Positions 41,603-51,102 of a stretch of DNA of 64,000 bases are shown here, in pieces (positions within the stretch are counted from its first letter, which is position 1; the number at the start of each line of letters is the position of its first letter). Origin of the DNA: Carnimonas bestiolae (GTDB lineage: Bacteria; Pseudomonadota; Gammaproteobacteria; Pseudomonadales; Halomonadaceae); the NCBI RefSeq assembly GCF_051251125.1, contig NZ_JBPCZL010000005.1. The stretch is one strand, 5' to 3'. A program made the translations under genes and the position numbers. Below the pieces are notes generated by a model, which ran no database searches, was not told the origin of the DNA, and was given only the letters and a program-made list of their open reading frames with translations.

Positions 41603-43246
41603 ATGGGTTCGCAAGCTATCTTTAACGTTAAAGATGAATGGTGGCGGTCGGCGGTGATCTACCAGATTTACCCGCGTTCGTTCGCCGACGCCAATGGCGA
41701 CGGGATTGGTGATTTGCAGGGAATAACCCAGCGCCTGCCTTATCTTGCCAGCCTTGGGGTCGATGCGGTGTGGCTATCTCCTTTTTATAAATCGCCGCAG
41801 GCCGATGCTGGCTATGACGTCGCGGATTATCGTCAGGTAGACCCGTTGTTCGGCACCCTGGATGATTTCGATGCCATGCTGAACAAGGCGCATGGGTTGG
41901 GGCTGCGCATTATCGTCGATCTCGTGCCCAACCATAGTTCTGATGAGCATGAATGGTTTCAGGCTGCGTTAGCTTCGCCGCCGGGAAGCCCTGAGCGGGA
42001 GCGCTATATCTTCCGCGATGGCAAAGGCGAGCATGGTGAATTACCGCCCAACAATTGGAAAAGCGTGTTTGGCGGCGGTGCTTGGACGCGCCCGGAAGGA
42101 GAACAGCAGTGGTATTTGCATCTATTCGATACCAAACAGCCGGATTTCAATTGGAATAATCCCGAAGTACGCGATGAGTTCACCGCAGTGCTGCGCTTTT
42201 GGCTTGATCGAGGGGTGGACGGCTTCCGTGTGGATGTTGCCCACGGGTTGATCAAGAAGGAGGGGCTGCCCGATTGCTCGGTCCAGCAAGCGATGATTGA
42301 GGGCGGCGATCCTGGTCCGATGTGGGATCAGGATGGTGTTCATGACATCTATAAACAATGGCGTAGCGTGCTTGATGAATACGATGGTGACCGCATGATG
42401 GTCGCCGAGGCATGGGTCGTGCCGCAGGAGCGGCTGGCGCGCTATATCCGCAGCGATGAAATGCAGCAGGCCTTCAACTTCGAATATTTAGGCTCCCAAT
42501 GGAATGCGCGCGATGTGCGCAAAGTGGTGGATGACTCGCTGGCGCAAACCGCATTGGTAGGGGCACCCACTACCTGGGTCATGTCGAATCACGACGGCGT
42601 GCGGCATGCCTCAAGATTTGGGCTGTCCACACCCGGGTATCGTCCCAAGGGTATTAGTGCCAAGGACGAACAGCCCGATGAAGCTCTTGGGCTTGAGCGA
42701 GCCCACGGGTTCGCGTTCATGACCTTCTTCCTGCCGGGGTCCGCTTATATTTATCAGGGTGAAGAATTGGGCCTGCCGGAACATACCACCATGGATGACA
42801 AGTACCGTCAGGATCCCACCTTCTGGCGTACCAAGGGGGAAGAGATCGGTCGTGATGGCTGTCGTGTCCCCTTGCCCTGGCAGGCTGATGCACCCGCGTT
42901 CGGTTTCGGCCCCAGCGATAAGTCATGGCTGCCTCAGCCACCCAATTTTGCCCGCTATGCCGTTGATGTCGAAGAAAAGGACAGCGATTCCACCTTGGCG
43001 CTCTACCGCCGGGTGTTAGCGCTGCGTGCCGAGCATCGACTGGGCAAAGGTAAGCTGGAGTGGCTTGAAAGCCCGACCCCTGACGCGCTGCTGGCGCGTA
43101 ACGGTGACGTCTACACGTTGCTGAATTTTGGCGCGGAGCCCGTGGCACTACCGTGGTCTGACGTAGAAATACTCGCTTCAAGCAAAGCGCTATCGGCGCA
43201 TCAGCAGCTGCAAAGCGGTGGCGGAGTGTGGTTCAAGCGCCTCTGA
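41603..43246 (+). CDS. aglA: GH13 alpha-glucosidase (AglA-like)
   Basis: A 547-residue cytoplasmic glycoside hydrolase family 13 enzyme that splits imported alpha-glucosides such as sucrose, maltose or isomers. Motifs: WWRSAVIYQIYPRSFADANG at the start, VDLVPNHSS, nucleophile Asp211 in GFRVDVAHGL, acid/base Glu269 in MVAEAW and Asp331 in MSNHDGVRH. No signal peptide. The first codons contain an 18-bp perfect palindrome that matches the cluster's likely operator. It is upstream of the LacI-type regulator on the same strand. Oligo-1,6-glucosidase or isomaltulose-active specificity cannot be excluded. Confidence 0.93.
   Translation: MGSQAIFNVKDEWWRSAVIYQIYPRSFADANGDGIGDLQGITQRLPYLASLGVDAVWLSPFYKSPQADAGYDVADYRQVDPLFGTLDDFDAMLNKAHGLGLRIIVDLVPNHSSDEHEWFQAALASPPGSPERERYIFRDGKGEHGELPPNNWKSVFGGGAWTRPEGEQQWYLHLFDTKQPDFNWNNPEVRDEFTAVLRFWLDRGVDGFRVDVAHGLIKKEGLPDCSVQQAMIEGGDPGPMWDQDGVHDIYKQWRSVLDEYDGDRMMVAEAWVVPQERLARYIRSDEMQQAFNFEYLGSQWNARDVRKVVDDSLAQTALVGAPTTWVMSNHDGVRHASRFGLSTPGYRPKGISAKDEQPDEALGLERAHGFAFMTFFLPGSAYIYQGEELGLPEHTTMDDKYRQDPTFWRTKGEEIGRDGCRVPLPWQADAPAFGFGPSDKSWLPQPPNFARYAVDVEEKDSDSTLALYRRVLALRAEHRLGKGKLEWLESPTPDALLARNGDVYTLLNFGAEPVALPWSDVEILASSKALSAHQQLQSGGGVWFKRL
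41618..41635. promoter_or_regulatory. Putative LacI-type operator inside the aglA start (O1)
   Basis: ATCTTTAACGTTAAAGAT is an 18-bp perfect palindrome starting 15 bases after the first base of the aglA ATG. Its core CTTTAACGTTAAAG recurs exactly upstream of the ScrY-like porin (50790) and nearly so upstream of the permease genes (44562). LacI-family regulators bind palindromes with a central CpG such as AACGTT. Being within the coding region it could act as a roadblock or overlap an internal promoter. Confidence 0.75.
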
Positions 43247-43376
43247 GGCTTCTCGGCCCACCTAAGTAGTGGCTATTATCATAAGGGCACCGGCTGAAGA
43301 GTCGATGCCCTTTTGCTATGATCGCACGCTGGTCCAGCGCCATACCGGCTGCACTGATTCCAATAGGAGAGCACGC

Positions 43377-44408
43377 ATGCCCCCGCGTCATTCCTTCACC
43401 TTGACCGATTTGGCTGCGCGCTTGAATGTCTCGGTAACCACCATCTCGAACGCGTTTAATCGACCGGACCAACTGTCTGCGGAGTTACGCGAACACATTT
43501 TGGCGCAGGCCAAACAGCTAGGCTTTTGCGGCCCCAACCAGACTGCCCGTAGCCTGCGTACCGGCAAAACAGACGTGATTGGCGTCATCCTTCCCGAAGA
43601 GCTCACCTATTACTTTGAAGATGCCGTGGCTACCCAGTTTTTGAGCGGTGTGGCCCAGGTGCTAGATGAAAACGGCTATCGCATGCTGTTGCTGCCGGAA
43701 TCGTCATTGAGCGAGAGTGGCGGGAGAGAGCCCGCAGTAGATGGCGTCATTGTCTACGGAATTAGCCATAATCCTATGCTGGCGGAGCACTTCAGCCAAC
43801 GTGGCAAACGGGTAGTGACCGTCGAAGTACAAATGAACGACATACCCTGCGTGCTGATTGATGATGATATCAGCACCTACCATTTGACTCGCTGGGCGCT
43901 GGAAAATACACCACGTGACTTTGCTCCCGTGATCGTCTCTATGCGCAATGGTGATTGGGCGCAGCACCACGATGGGCCACCGCCGGACATAGCACCTCTG
44001 CGAAGGCTTGCCGCGATGCGGCGCGCATTGTCGGATGCCGGGTTCGAACCCGACGATGTGCCGGTGGTCGTCAATGCCACGATGAGCCGAGATGGTCTGG
44101 ATGAACTGCTGCCCGAGTGGCTGGACAATGAGCAAAAGCGCTTGTTTCTGTGCATGAGTGACACGCTGGCATTGAATGCGCTGCGTTTGGCTGAACGAAG
44201 TGGGCTTAGCATTCCCGACGACGTGCGGTTGGTCGGATTCGATGGCGTAAGCGAGGGCCAGGGGCGTTCCCCACAGCTGACCACGGTGTATCAGGACAAT
44301 CGATACAAAGGGCGGATAGCGGCACAAATGGCTTTGGGCAAGGAAACCACCAATAAAGCCATCCTGCGTAGCTTCATCATCTATGGCGAAAGTTGCCCAG
44401 CCCGCTAG
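43377..44408 (+). CDS. aglR: LacI family transcriptional regulator of the alpha-glucoside cluster
   Basis: A 343-residue repressor. The start ATG at 43377 has AGGAGA upstream; the longer frame is rejected because the HTH begins at FTLTDLAARLNVSVTTISNA, as in all LacI members. The hinge region is followed by a periplasmic-binding-type ligand domain (GVILPEELTYYF, VVTVEVQMNDIPCVLIDDD, LVGFDGVSEG). The DNA-recognition residues fit a central CpG palindrome, such as the repeated CTTTAACGTTAAAG. It lies between aglA and the transporter genes and probably represses both and the porin until an alpha-glucoside binds. Confidence 0.93.
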   Translation: MPPRHSFTLTDLAARLNVSVTTISNAFNRPDQLSAELREHILAQAKQLGFCGPNQTARSLRTGKTDVIGVILPEELTYYFEDAVATQFLSGVAQVLDENGYRMLLLPESSLSESGGREPAVDGVIVYGISHNPMLAEHFSQRGKRVVTVEVQMNDIPCVLIDDDISTYHLTRWALENTPRDFAPVIVSMRNGDWAQHHDGPPPDIAPLRRLAAMRRALSDAGFEPDDVPVVVNATMSRDGLDELLPEWLDNEQKRLFLCMSDTLALNALRLAERSGLSIPDDVRLVGFDGVSEGQGRSPQLTTVYQDNRYKGRIAAQMALGKETTNKAILRSFIIYGESCPAR

Positions 44409-44561
44409 AACAACTCTCCAGTCACGTCAGAAAGCGCTTAAATGCGCCGAAATTACTCTTTCCATACCGCAAATAATACGAATATTCGCTATTTAGCATT
44501 TAGTCTTGCTTCTAAGGTCTAGCTGCCGCTCGCCTGTAATTCAGTCTTTAATGACATCGTT

Positions 44562-44575
44562 CTGAAACGTTAAAG
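44562..44575. promoter_or_regulatory. Putative LacI-type operator upstream of the permease operon (O2)
   Basis: CTGAAACGTTAAAG differs from the palindrome CTTTAACGTTAAAG at two positions and lies 46 bases upstream of the first permease start, where it can block a promoter. A second half-like site, GAAAGCGCTTAA, is present near 44431. Confidence 0.6.
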
Positions 44576-44620
44576 AAACAGTGAATTCACGTTTTAGCTG
44601 GTGTGCAGGAGCAATGGCGC

Positions 44621-45592
44621 ATGAGTGAGACCACGTCCCAACACGAGATGCTGCGGCCCAGACGTCGTAGCACAGGCAAATCGACTCGCGTCAGGCGCGA
44701 GCGCGTGAGGGCTGCCTGGCTGTTTCTCACCCCGCTAATGGCAGGGCTGCTGCTGGTGGCCGGATGGCCTCTTGTGCGAACCCTCTGGTTCAGTATGACG
44801 GACGCCAATCTGGCACAGCTTGACCAGGCGAAATGGATCGGATTCGAAAATTACCTATTCCACGATAATGGCCTCTGGTACGGCGTGCTGGCCGATCCCG
44901 ACTGGTGGAATTCGGTCTACAACACCTTTTTCTTCACCGTAACGTCAGTCGCTCTGGAGGTGGTGCTGGGTGTTATTGTGGCACTGATCCTCAATGCCAA
45001 TTTCAAAGGGCGGATGTGGATTCGTGCCGCCATGCTGGTTCCCTGGGCCATTCCTACCGTGGTGTCGGCACAAATGTGGGCGTGGATGCTCAATGATCAG
45101 TTCGGCATCATCAACTATCTGCTGTTGGGGCTGGGCCTGATCGATGAGCCGCTGGCCTGGACCGCCAATGCCCATCTCTCGATGTGGGCGGTCATCATGG
45201 TGGACGTGTGGAAAACGACGCCATTCGTCGCATTACTGGTGCTGGCGGCGATGCAAATGCTGCCGTCAGATTGCTACGAAGCCGCCAAAGTGGATGGCAT
45301 TTCGCCCATCCAGGTGTTTTACCGAGTCACGTTGCCGCTGATTATGCCCGCGCTGTTGGTGGCCATTATCTTTCGCGTGCTGGACGCACTACGGGTATTC
45401 GATCTGGTGTACGTGCTCACCTCCAACTCCAGTAGCGCCATGACCATGTCGGTTTACGCTCGCCAGCAGCTGGTCGAATTTCAGGACGTCGGGTACGGCA
45501 GTGCAGCCTCTACGGTGCTGTTTCTGGCGATCTCTCTGATTGCCGTAGTGTATCTCTACCTGGGGCGGCGCCAACTGGGGATTTCGTCATGA
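44621..45592 (+). CDS. aglF: Sugar ABC transporter permease (MalF/AglF-like)
   Basis: A 323-residue inner-membrane permease of the carbohydrate ABC family 1. The start ATG at 44621 has AGGAG eight bases upstream. Six helices can be placed, the first at AWLFLTPLMAGLLLVAGWPL. The ATPase-contact EAA loop reads EAAKVDGISPIQVFYRVTLP. The stop overlaps the next permease start as ATGA (45589-45592). It forms the transmembrane channel together with the following gene. An alpha-glucoside substrate is inferred from neighbours. Confidence 0.93.
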   Translation: MSETTSQHEMLRPRRRSTGKSTRVRRERVRAAWLFLTPLMAGLLLVAGWPLVRTLWFSMTDANLAQLDQAKWIGFENYLFHDNGLWYGVLADPDWWNSVYNTFFFTVTSVALEVVLGVIVALILNANFKGRMWIRAAMLVPWAIPTVVSAQMWAWMLNDQFGIINYLLLGLGLIDEPLAWTANAHLSMWAVIMVDVWKTTPFVALLVLAAMQMLPSDCYEAAKVDGISPIQVFYRVTLPLIMPALLVAIIFRVLDALRVFDLVYVLTSNSSSAMTMSVYARQQLVEFQDVGYGSAASTVLFLAISLIAVVYLYLGRRQLGISS

Positions 45593-46452
45593 GTCGTGTT
45601 CGTTCAGCTGGACCATGGGCAAGGTTCAAGCGGATCAGCTTGCAGCTAGGCTTTTGGTGCCTGGTCGCGGTGCTGGCAGTGTATGCACTCTTTCCATTTT
45701 ATTATGCGGTTGTCTCTTCTCTTAAGCCATCGAGCGCCTTGTTCGAAGTGAGTGTGCTGCCGACCGTATTCGACCTCTCCAATTACCGCGACCTGTTCTC
45801 TCAACCCACCTTTGGTCGCAGCATCTTCAACTCTGTGCTGATCGCGCTATGCGTCGTTTTGCTGGCGCTGTTGCTAGGGCTGACCGCCGCTTATGCTTTG
45901 GGGCGGGTACGCTTCCGCGGTCGTGGAGCCGTGCTGGTGGTCGTGCTGGGTGTCTCCATGTTTCCTCAAATTGCCGTGCTCTCCGGACTCTTTGAAGTGA
46001 TTCGCTGGCTGGGTATCTACAACACGCCGTGGGCGCTGGTGCTCTCCTACACCATCTTTACGCTGCCGTTCACGGTATGGGTGATGACCACCTTCATGCG
46101 TCAATTGCCGGCAGAGCTTGAAGAAGCCGCGATCATGGACGGCGCCACTCCGTGGGTCACGCTGACCAGAGTCTTCATGCCGCTGATGCTGCCCGCCATG
46201 GTAACGACGGGCTTGCTCGCGTTTATCGCCGCATGGAATGAGTTTCTCTTCGCGCTAACGTTCACGCTGACTAACTCTCAGCGCACGGTGCCCGTCACTA
46301 TTGCGTTGATTTCCGGCGACAGCCAATTCGAATTGCCGTGGGGAACCATTATGGCTGCCTCTGTGGTGGTGACTGTGCCACTGGTCGTGCTGGTGTTGTT
46401 ATGCCAGCGCCGTATTGTCTCAGGCCTGACGGCGGGGGCGGTAAAGGGGTGA
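45589..46452 (+). CDS. aglG: Sugar ABC transporter permease (MalG/AglG-like)
   Basis: A 287-residue second permease subunit. Six helices, first at GFWCLVAVLAVYALFPFYYA. The EAA loop is EEAAIMDGATPWVTLTRVFM, and the MalG-type end has AAWNEFLFALTFT. It overlaps the first permease by four bases, so the two are translated together, and is followed after 57 bases by the ATPase gene. Confidence 0.94.
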   Translation: MSRVRSAGPWARFKRISLQLGFWCLVAVLAVYALFPFYYAVVSSLKPSSALFEVSVLPTVFDLSNYRDLFSQPTFGRSIFNSVLIALCVVLLALLLGLTAAYALGRVRFRGRGAVLVVVLGVSMFPQIAVLSGLFEVIRWLGIYNTPWALVLSYTIFTLPFTVWVMTTFMRQLPAELEEAAIMDGATPWVTLTRVFMPLMLPAMVTTGLLAFIAAWNEFLFALTFTLTNSQRTVPVTIALISGDSQFELPWGTIMAASVVVTVPLVVLVLLCQRRIVSGLTAGAVKG

Positions 46453-46509
46453 TGAGTGGTGGCACGAGTTCATGCCAATCAATGGGTTAGATGGTAGGGG
46501 TAATGAGTA

Positions 46510-47649
46510 ATGGCCAGTGTGAAGCTCGAAAAAGTCGCCAAGAAATTCAGTGGGCAGGCGATTATCAAAGGTGTCGACCTTGATATCAAAAGCGGAGAAT
46601 TCATGGTGTTTGTCGGCCCATCAGGGTGCGGCAAATCAACCCTGTTACGCCTGATTGCAGGGCTCGAATCGATCAGCGACGGAACGCTGAGTATCAATGG
46701 CAAAGAGGTCAATGAAGCGCCTCCCCGAGAGCGCGGTGTGGGCATGGTATTTCAGTCCTACGCGCTATATCCGCACATGACTGTATTCGACAACATTGCA
46801 TTCGGTCTCAAACTTGCGGGCGGCGACAAGGAGGCGGTACGCCAGCGGGTGGTGGAGACAGGCAAGACGTTGCAGCTTGAAGAACTGATGGGCCGTAAGC
46901 CGAAAGCACTTTCCGGAGGTCAGCGACAGCGTGTCGCGATTGGCCGCGCGATAGCCCGTGAGCCAGAAATTCTGCTCATGGACGAGCCGTTATCCAATCT
47001 GGATGCCGCGCTGCGCGTGCGTATGCGCGTTGAGATTGCCCGCCTTCATAAACGCCTCGATTGCACCATGATTTATGTCACTCACGACCAGACCGAAGCC
47101 ATGACGCTGGCTGATCGCATCGTCGTTTTGAAGAGCGGGCAGGTCGAGCAGGTCGGCTCTCCTCGTGAGCTCTTCGAACGTCCCGCCAATACCTTCGTGG
47201 CTGGTTTTATTGGCTCGCCCAAAATGAACTTCTTTAGCGTAACGCCCCGTCACTCCAACCAGACGGGATGTACCGTGGAAGGCGAGGGGATTGAGCCCAT
47301 TACGCTGCCCTTCCAGCCTTCTACAGATCATGCATCCACTGGTTTGACGCTAGGAATACGTCCAGAGCATATGGTTTTAACGCGCGCCTCCGGCAAGCAC
47401 GGGTTCAGCGTGAGCAATATCGAGTACCTGGGCAACGAAGCCTACATTTATCTGCATCCGCCAGGAGAGTCGGTAGGGCTCGAGGAAGATCCGCCGGTAT
47501 GTCGTATGCCCGTCGATAACGAGCTTTCGATTGGCGACACCGTGCACGTTAGCTTTAAGGCTGAACATGCGCACCTGTTTGATGCGCTCGGGGTCGCTCT
47601 GCCGAGAGTGTCTAGTGCTTGCCCTCATTCGCTGTCATCAGCGGTGTGA
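46510..47649 (+). CDS. aglK: Sugar ABC transporter ATP-binding protein (MalK/UgpC-like)
   Basis: A 379-residue ATPase subunit. Walker A is GPSGCGKSTLLR, the Q-loop is VFQSYALYPHMT, the signature is LSGGQRQRVAIGRA, Walker B is ILLMDEPLSNLDAAL and the switch His is in YVTHDQTEAMTL. The C-terminal regulatory TOBE/OB region (about 240-379) is the MalK type (GIRPEHMVL). It powers the two permeases upstream. The C-terminal end overlaps nothing; the binding-protein gene starts 23 bases later. Confidence 0.95.
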   Translation: MASVKLEKVAKKFSGQAIIKGVDLDIKSGEFMVFVGPSGCGKSTLLRLIAGLESISDGTLSINGKEVNEAPPRERGVGMVFQSYALYPHMTVFDNIAFGLKLAGGDKEAVRQRVVETGKTLQLEELMGRKPKALSGGQRQRVAIGRAIAREPEILLMDEPLSNLDAALRVRMRVEIARLHKRLDCTMIYVTHDQTEAMTLADRIVVLKSGQVEQVGSPRELFERPANTFVAGFIGSPKMNFFSVTPRHSNQTGCTVEGEGIEPITLPFQPSTDHASTGLTLGIRPEHMVLTRASGKHGFSVSNIEYLGNEAYIYLHPPGESVGLEEDPPVCRMPVDNELSIGDTVHVSFKAEHAHLFDALGVALPRVSSACPHSLSSAV

Positions 47650-47672
47650 CGCAGACTCATTCAGGGGGAAGC

Positions 47673-48977
47673 ATGCGATTTTATCTAACCTGTTGGTGGC
47701 AGCCTTGGGCAATACTGGGCTGCATCATGAGCACTTCACCGGCGGCCATGGCTGCGGGTGTCACCATCCACTATACCTGTGGTGATGGCAGTAACTCGGC
47801 GGCCTGTGCTCAGGAAGCACAGAAGTGGGCAAAGCAGACCGGTAACCGCGTCAATCTGGTATCGATGCCTGCATCCTCCACTGAACAGCTGTCGCTCTAT
47901 CAACAACTGTTGAGTTCTCACTCAAGCGATATTGATGTGATCATGGTGGATACTACCTGGTCCGGTATCCTCAACGATCATCTTGCCAACCTCAATACGC
48001 TATTGCCGGGCGATCTCGCCAAGGGGCAGATTGCCTCGTCGATCGCCAACAATACGGTCAATGGCAATCTAAAGGCGATGCCATTCTACGCTGACGCTAG
48101 CCTGCTTTATTACCGCAAGGATTTGCTTGAAAAGTATCACCGCCAAGTGCCGGTGACCTGGCAACAAATGACCGATAGCGCGCGCTATATTCAGGAGCAG
48201 GAGCGCGCGGCCGGCAATCGCTCGCTGTGGGGATACGTGTTTCAGGGCAAGGCCTATGAAGGGCTGACCTGTAATGTGCTGGAGTGGGTTGCCTCTGACG
48301 GAGGGGGCGTCTTGCTCGATCAGCACGGCAATGTGGAAGTTGATACGCCTGCCGTGCGCAGTGCGTTGAAGCGAGCGGGAGGGTGGATCGGAACGATCGC
48401 ACCTAAAGGGGTGTTGAGCTACGAAGAAGAGACTTCTCGCGGCGTGTTTCAATCGGGCAATGCGGTCTTCATGCGCAACTGGCCTTATGTCTGGGCGCTG
48501 TCGCAGAGCCCCAACAGCGTGATTAAAGGCAAGGTAGGGGTAGCCCCTCTACCGGCCGGCGATAGCGACGGCGGCCGCCACGCCTCAACGCTGGGTGGCT
48601 GGAGCCTCGCCGTTTCCCGCTATTCGCAACATCCGCGCGAATCCGCTGAGCTGGTAGCCTGGCTCACGCGCAAGGAAAATCAGAAGCAGCGCGCGATTGA
48701 GTTCTCGTTTCTGCCTACCTACACCGATCTTTACAGTGATCCGCAGGTCCTGGAGGCGTCACCGTTTATCGGACATCTACTGGAGCCTATCAAGCAGGCA
48801 GTTCCTCGACCGGCCGGTTTGGTCAAAACGCTCTACCCACGCTATTCCAACGCGATATTTGACCGTTCACACCGGGTCTTGGGAGGAGAAGCCTCTGTAG
48901 ATCAGGCGGTCGATATGCTCAATCGGGATATGCAGCGCTTGGTGCGTCGAGCCGATTTTGCCGACGCTCAGAACTGA
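47673..48977 (+). CDS. aglE: Sugar ABC transporter substrate-binding protein (AglE-like)
   Basis: A 434-residue periplasmic binding protein of the family 1 (MalE-like) solute-binding proteins. The start ATG at 47673 follows AGGGGGAAG; the signal peptide ends SPAAMAA. The mature part has VTIHYTCGDGSN, the DIDVIMVDTTWSGIL segment, AMPFYADASLLYYRKDLLEKY and GGWSLAVSRYS, all typical. It binds the alpha-glucoside in the periplasm and delivers it to the permeases. It is the last gene of the operon, before a strong bidirectional terminator. Having the binding protein last is unlike many agl operons. Confidence 0.92.
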   Translation: MRFYLTCWWQPWAILGCIMSTSPAAMAAGVTIHYTCGDGSNSAACAQEAQKWAKQTGNRVNLVSMPASSTEQLSLYQQLLSSHSSDIDVIMVDTTWSGILNDHLANLNTLLPGDLAKGQIASSIANNTVNGNLKAMPFYADASLLYYRKDLLEKYHRQVPVTWQQMTDSARYIQEQERAAGNRSLWGYVFQGKAYEGLTCNVLEWVASDGGGVLLDQHGNVEVDTPAVRSALKRAGGWIGTIAPKGVLSYEEETSRGVFQSGNAVFMRNWPYVWALSQSPNSVIKGKVGVAPLPAGDSDGGRHASTLGGWSLAVSRYSQHPRESAELVAWLTRKENQKQRAIEFSFLPTYTDLYSDPQVLEASPFIGHLLEPIKQAVPRPAGLVKTLYPRYSNAIFDRSHRVLGGEASVDQAVDMLNRDMQRLVRRADFADAQN

Positions 48978-49016
48978 TGTTGGCGGGTAAATAGCGTGGA
49001 GGTTAGCGTAGAGGGG

Positions 49017-49059
49017 CAAAAAGAAACCGCTGCAGCGCGCTAGTCTGCAGCGGCTTTTT
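49017..49059. terminator. Bidirectional terminator between the agl operon and the ScrY-like porin
   Basis: CCGCTGCAG and CTGCAGCGG form a perfect 9-bp stem (core 49027-49053) with a 9-base loop; an A-rich run before and CTTTTT after make it work for both convergent transcripts. Confidence 0.9.
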
Positions 49060-49068
49060 GCTGGCTGA

Positions 49069-50754
49069 TCAGAACCAGGTTTCCATTTGCATGCCGAATT
49101 GCCATTCGCTGCCGGTAAAACCGTTACTGCCGAAGGCGTCGTTGTCGCTGTAGCCGTTCAGCCCTTTGCTCCAATCCATATAGGAGACAAAAGCGCGCAA
49201 TTCAGGACGCATGAAAAAGTCACCGGTAAATGGCTTGAGCGTGGGCGCAAACGTCAGCTTGGTGACACTGCCGCTGGCGCTACGACGGTTGGCCCACCCA
49301 CGAGGAGACAAGTCCATGTTTTGCCATGTGGCTTCGTATTGCAGCTCAAAGTTCTCGTTTATTGCTTGAGACAGGCGCGCATTAAACGTAATCCAGTCAT
49401 AACGGTCCCCTTTGACATAGCGATCTTTGCTGTGCTCAGCGAGGATCATGGGCGCAATACTCCATGTATTGGTGAGCGCGGTTGTCCCGTAACCTCCTAT
49501 TCGGACACTTTGCGCATCGCTCAGCAGCTCTGAATCAGACCCTATCGATTTGACCTCCGCGCCTAACCCGCGACCGTACATCATGGCTACCTTGAAGGTA
49601 CCTTCACGCAAGCCAAAGAAACTGTCGCCGTGGTAGGCCAGCATGGTGTGAGCACCGTTTTTCGCACTCCGGCCTTGTCGACTGTTCAGTGTCTGCTCGG
49701 TGCATTCCTCTTGGGTGAGCCCCGCATCACCACCAACGCGACAATTGCTGTCGTTGCCGTTGGCATGCATCCCATTGATCATCCACTGCCACGGGCCAAA
49801 AAAGTTGTTGGACGTGAGGATGTAATTCTGGACATCGCTGCTGCCACCAGCGGTAGAGAAGTCACCAAAACTGCGCCCCATCAGCGAGACGTTGCTCTTC
49901 CAGTCAGGGGTAAGCTGAATGTCGTAGATACCGCCACCCGTGCCGGCGAGGAAGATGAAGTCTGAATCGAGCCAGTGAATATCGAAATTGTCACGATCAA
50001 AACGCTTGCCCGCCCAGAACGTTGCATCCTTGAACAAGCTGCTGTTACGCAGTGCCGGCAGTGAAGATAACTCCGCATATACCTGGCGCACGTTCAGATC
50101 ACTATCGTCAGAAGTCCAGTCATTGAGGGTATCAACGCCGTCGGCCAACATGACCGTATAATTCGCGCGCGTGCCATTGCTGAAGAGCTGCTGATAGCCG
50201 AACGTGGCTTCTACGTAGGTGTCCTGCTCATTACCCAATCGCCCGACAGCGCCTCCGACTGACCCCGCTGGCGACTGGTAAGGCCCACCTTTGCCACCTT
50301 CCAGATGATCGTTGAATAACACTCCCGAACGCGCGTATGCGCCAAAAGACAGCGTACCTTCAGGCGTCGTGTTGACGTTCGAGAGCGGAGCCGTATCACC
50401 TTCATCCGCTGGGGCGTGGGACGGCGAGTCAGCGGCAACAAGCGGCGGACTGGCCGGGGTAGCGTTGTGGGGCGAATCGGCAACCGATGCCAAACGCTGT
50501 TCAGCCTGATGCAACGTTCGCTGCGCCTGAATCGCACGTGCTTCGGCATCACTGGCGCGCCGCTCGGCCGCTGAGGCACGCTGTTCTGCGGCGCTAACGC
50601 GCGCTTCAAGAGCTGCCAGTCGAGCTTCTATGGTGTCTGCCGATGCGGCCATGACCGCTGGGCTAGCCAGTAGGAGTACCAGCATCGATGAGAGCGAAAG
50701 AGGCGCTGGCGGTGGTTGTTTCAGGGAGGGGAAGTGAGTACCAAAGGGAGCCAT
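49069..50754 (-). CDS. ScrY-like sucrose/carbohydrate porin with N-terminal coiled coil
   Basis: A 561-residue outer-membrane porin of the LamB/ScrY group. A signal peptide (ends SPAVMAASA) is followed by a heptad-rich Ala/Glu/Arg segment of about 50 residues (EARLAALEARVSAAEQRASA) that predicts a periplasmic coiled coil, then a Pro/Ser linker, then the maltoporin-type barrel (LSFGAYARSGVLFND, FWAGKRFDRDNFDIHWLD, TGGGIYDIQL) ending in Phe. The extra coiled coil is what separates ScrY from LamB. It converges with the agl operon and has the same palindromic operator 36 bases upstream, so it should be co-regulated with sugar uptake. Confidence 0.9.
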   Translation of the reverse strand: MAPFGTHFPSLKQPPPAPLSLSSMLVLLLASPAVMAASADTIEARLAALEARVSAAEQRASAAERRASDAEARAIQAQRTLHQAEQRLASVADSPHNATPASPPLVAADSPSHAPADEGDTAPLSNVNTTPEGTLSFGAYARSGVLFNDHLEGGKGGPYQSPAGSVGGAVGRLGNEQDTYVEATFGYQQLFSNGTRANYTVMLADGVDTLNDWTSDDSDLNVRQVYAELSSLPALRNSSLFKDATFWAGKRFDRDNFDIHWLDSDFIFLAGTGGGIYDIQLTPDWKSNVSLMGRSFGDFSTAGGSSDVQNYILTSNNFFGPWQWMINGMHANGNDSNCRVGGDAGLTQEECTEQTLNSRQGRSAKNGAHTMLAYHGDSFFGLREGTFKVAMMYGRGLGAEVKSIGSDSELLSDAQSVRIGGYGTTALTNTWSIAPMILAEHSKDRYVKGDRYDWITFNARLSQAINENFELQYEATWQNMDLSPRGWANRRSASGSVTKLTFAPTLKPFTGDFFMRPELRAFVSYMDWSKGLNGYSDNDAFGSNGFTGSEWQFGMQMETWF

Positions 50755-50789
50755 TATTGGAAGTCTCAGAGGAATATGTGCCCTGAGGA

Positions 50790-50803
50790 CTTTAACGTTA
50801 AAG
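50790..50803. promoter_or_regulatory. Putative LacI-type operator upstream of the porin (O3)
   Basis: CTTTAACGTTAAAG, a perfect 14-bp palindrome, lies 36 bases upstream of the porin start. It is identical to the core of O1 in aglA, 9 kb away. Confidence 0.78.
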
Positions 50804-51102
50804 ACACATGGCTTCGCGTAGCTTTTAGTCTACAAATGCGCTGATCACACTAAGGTGTGCCGTGCCGTTCTTTTAAGGGAAAATTGCAGGCGGAGTTGCT
50901 TTCTGCTCGGGCGGTGTCGCCAAAACTGCATCCGTTGGCCTGTGAGAAATCTGCCGGATGGGTGATTTCAATTAAGAAATACCTTCCGCTGGGGCGTTGA
51001 GCTACCCTCCTTTTCCTTTGGAAAGAGGGGATGTCTCACGAGGGGAATTCCCGTGTTTATAGTGGAAAAGAGGGGAACCGTGGCGGGCGGTGAATCGAAC
51101 AG

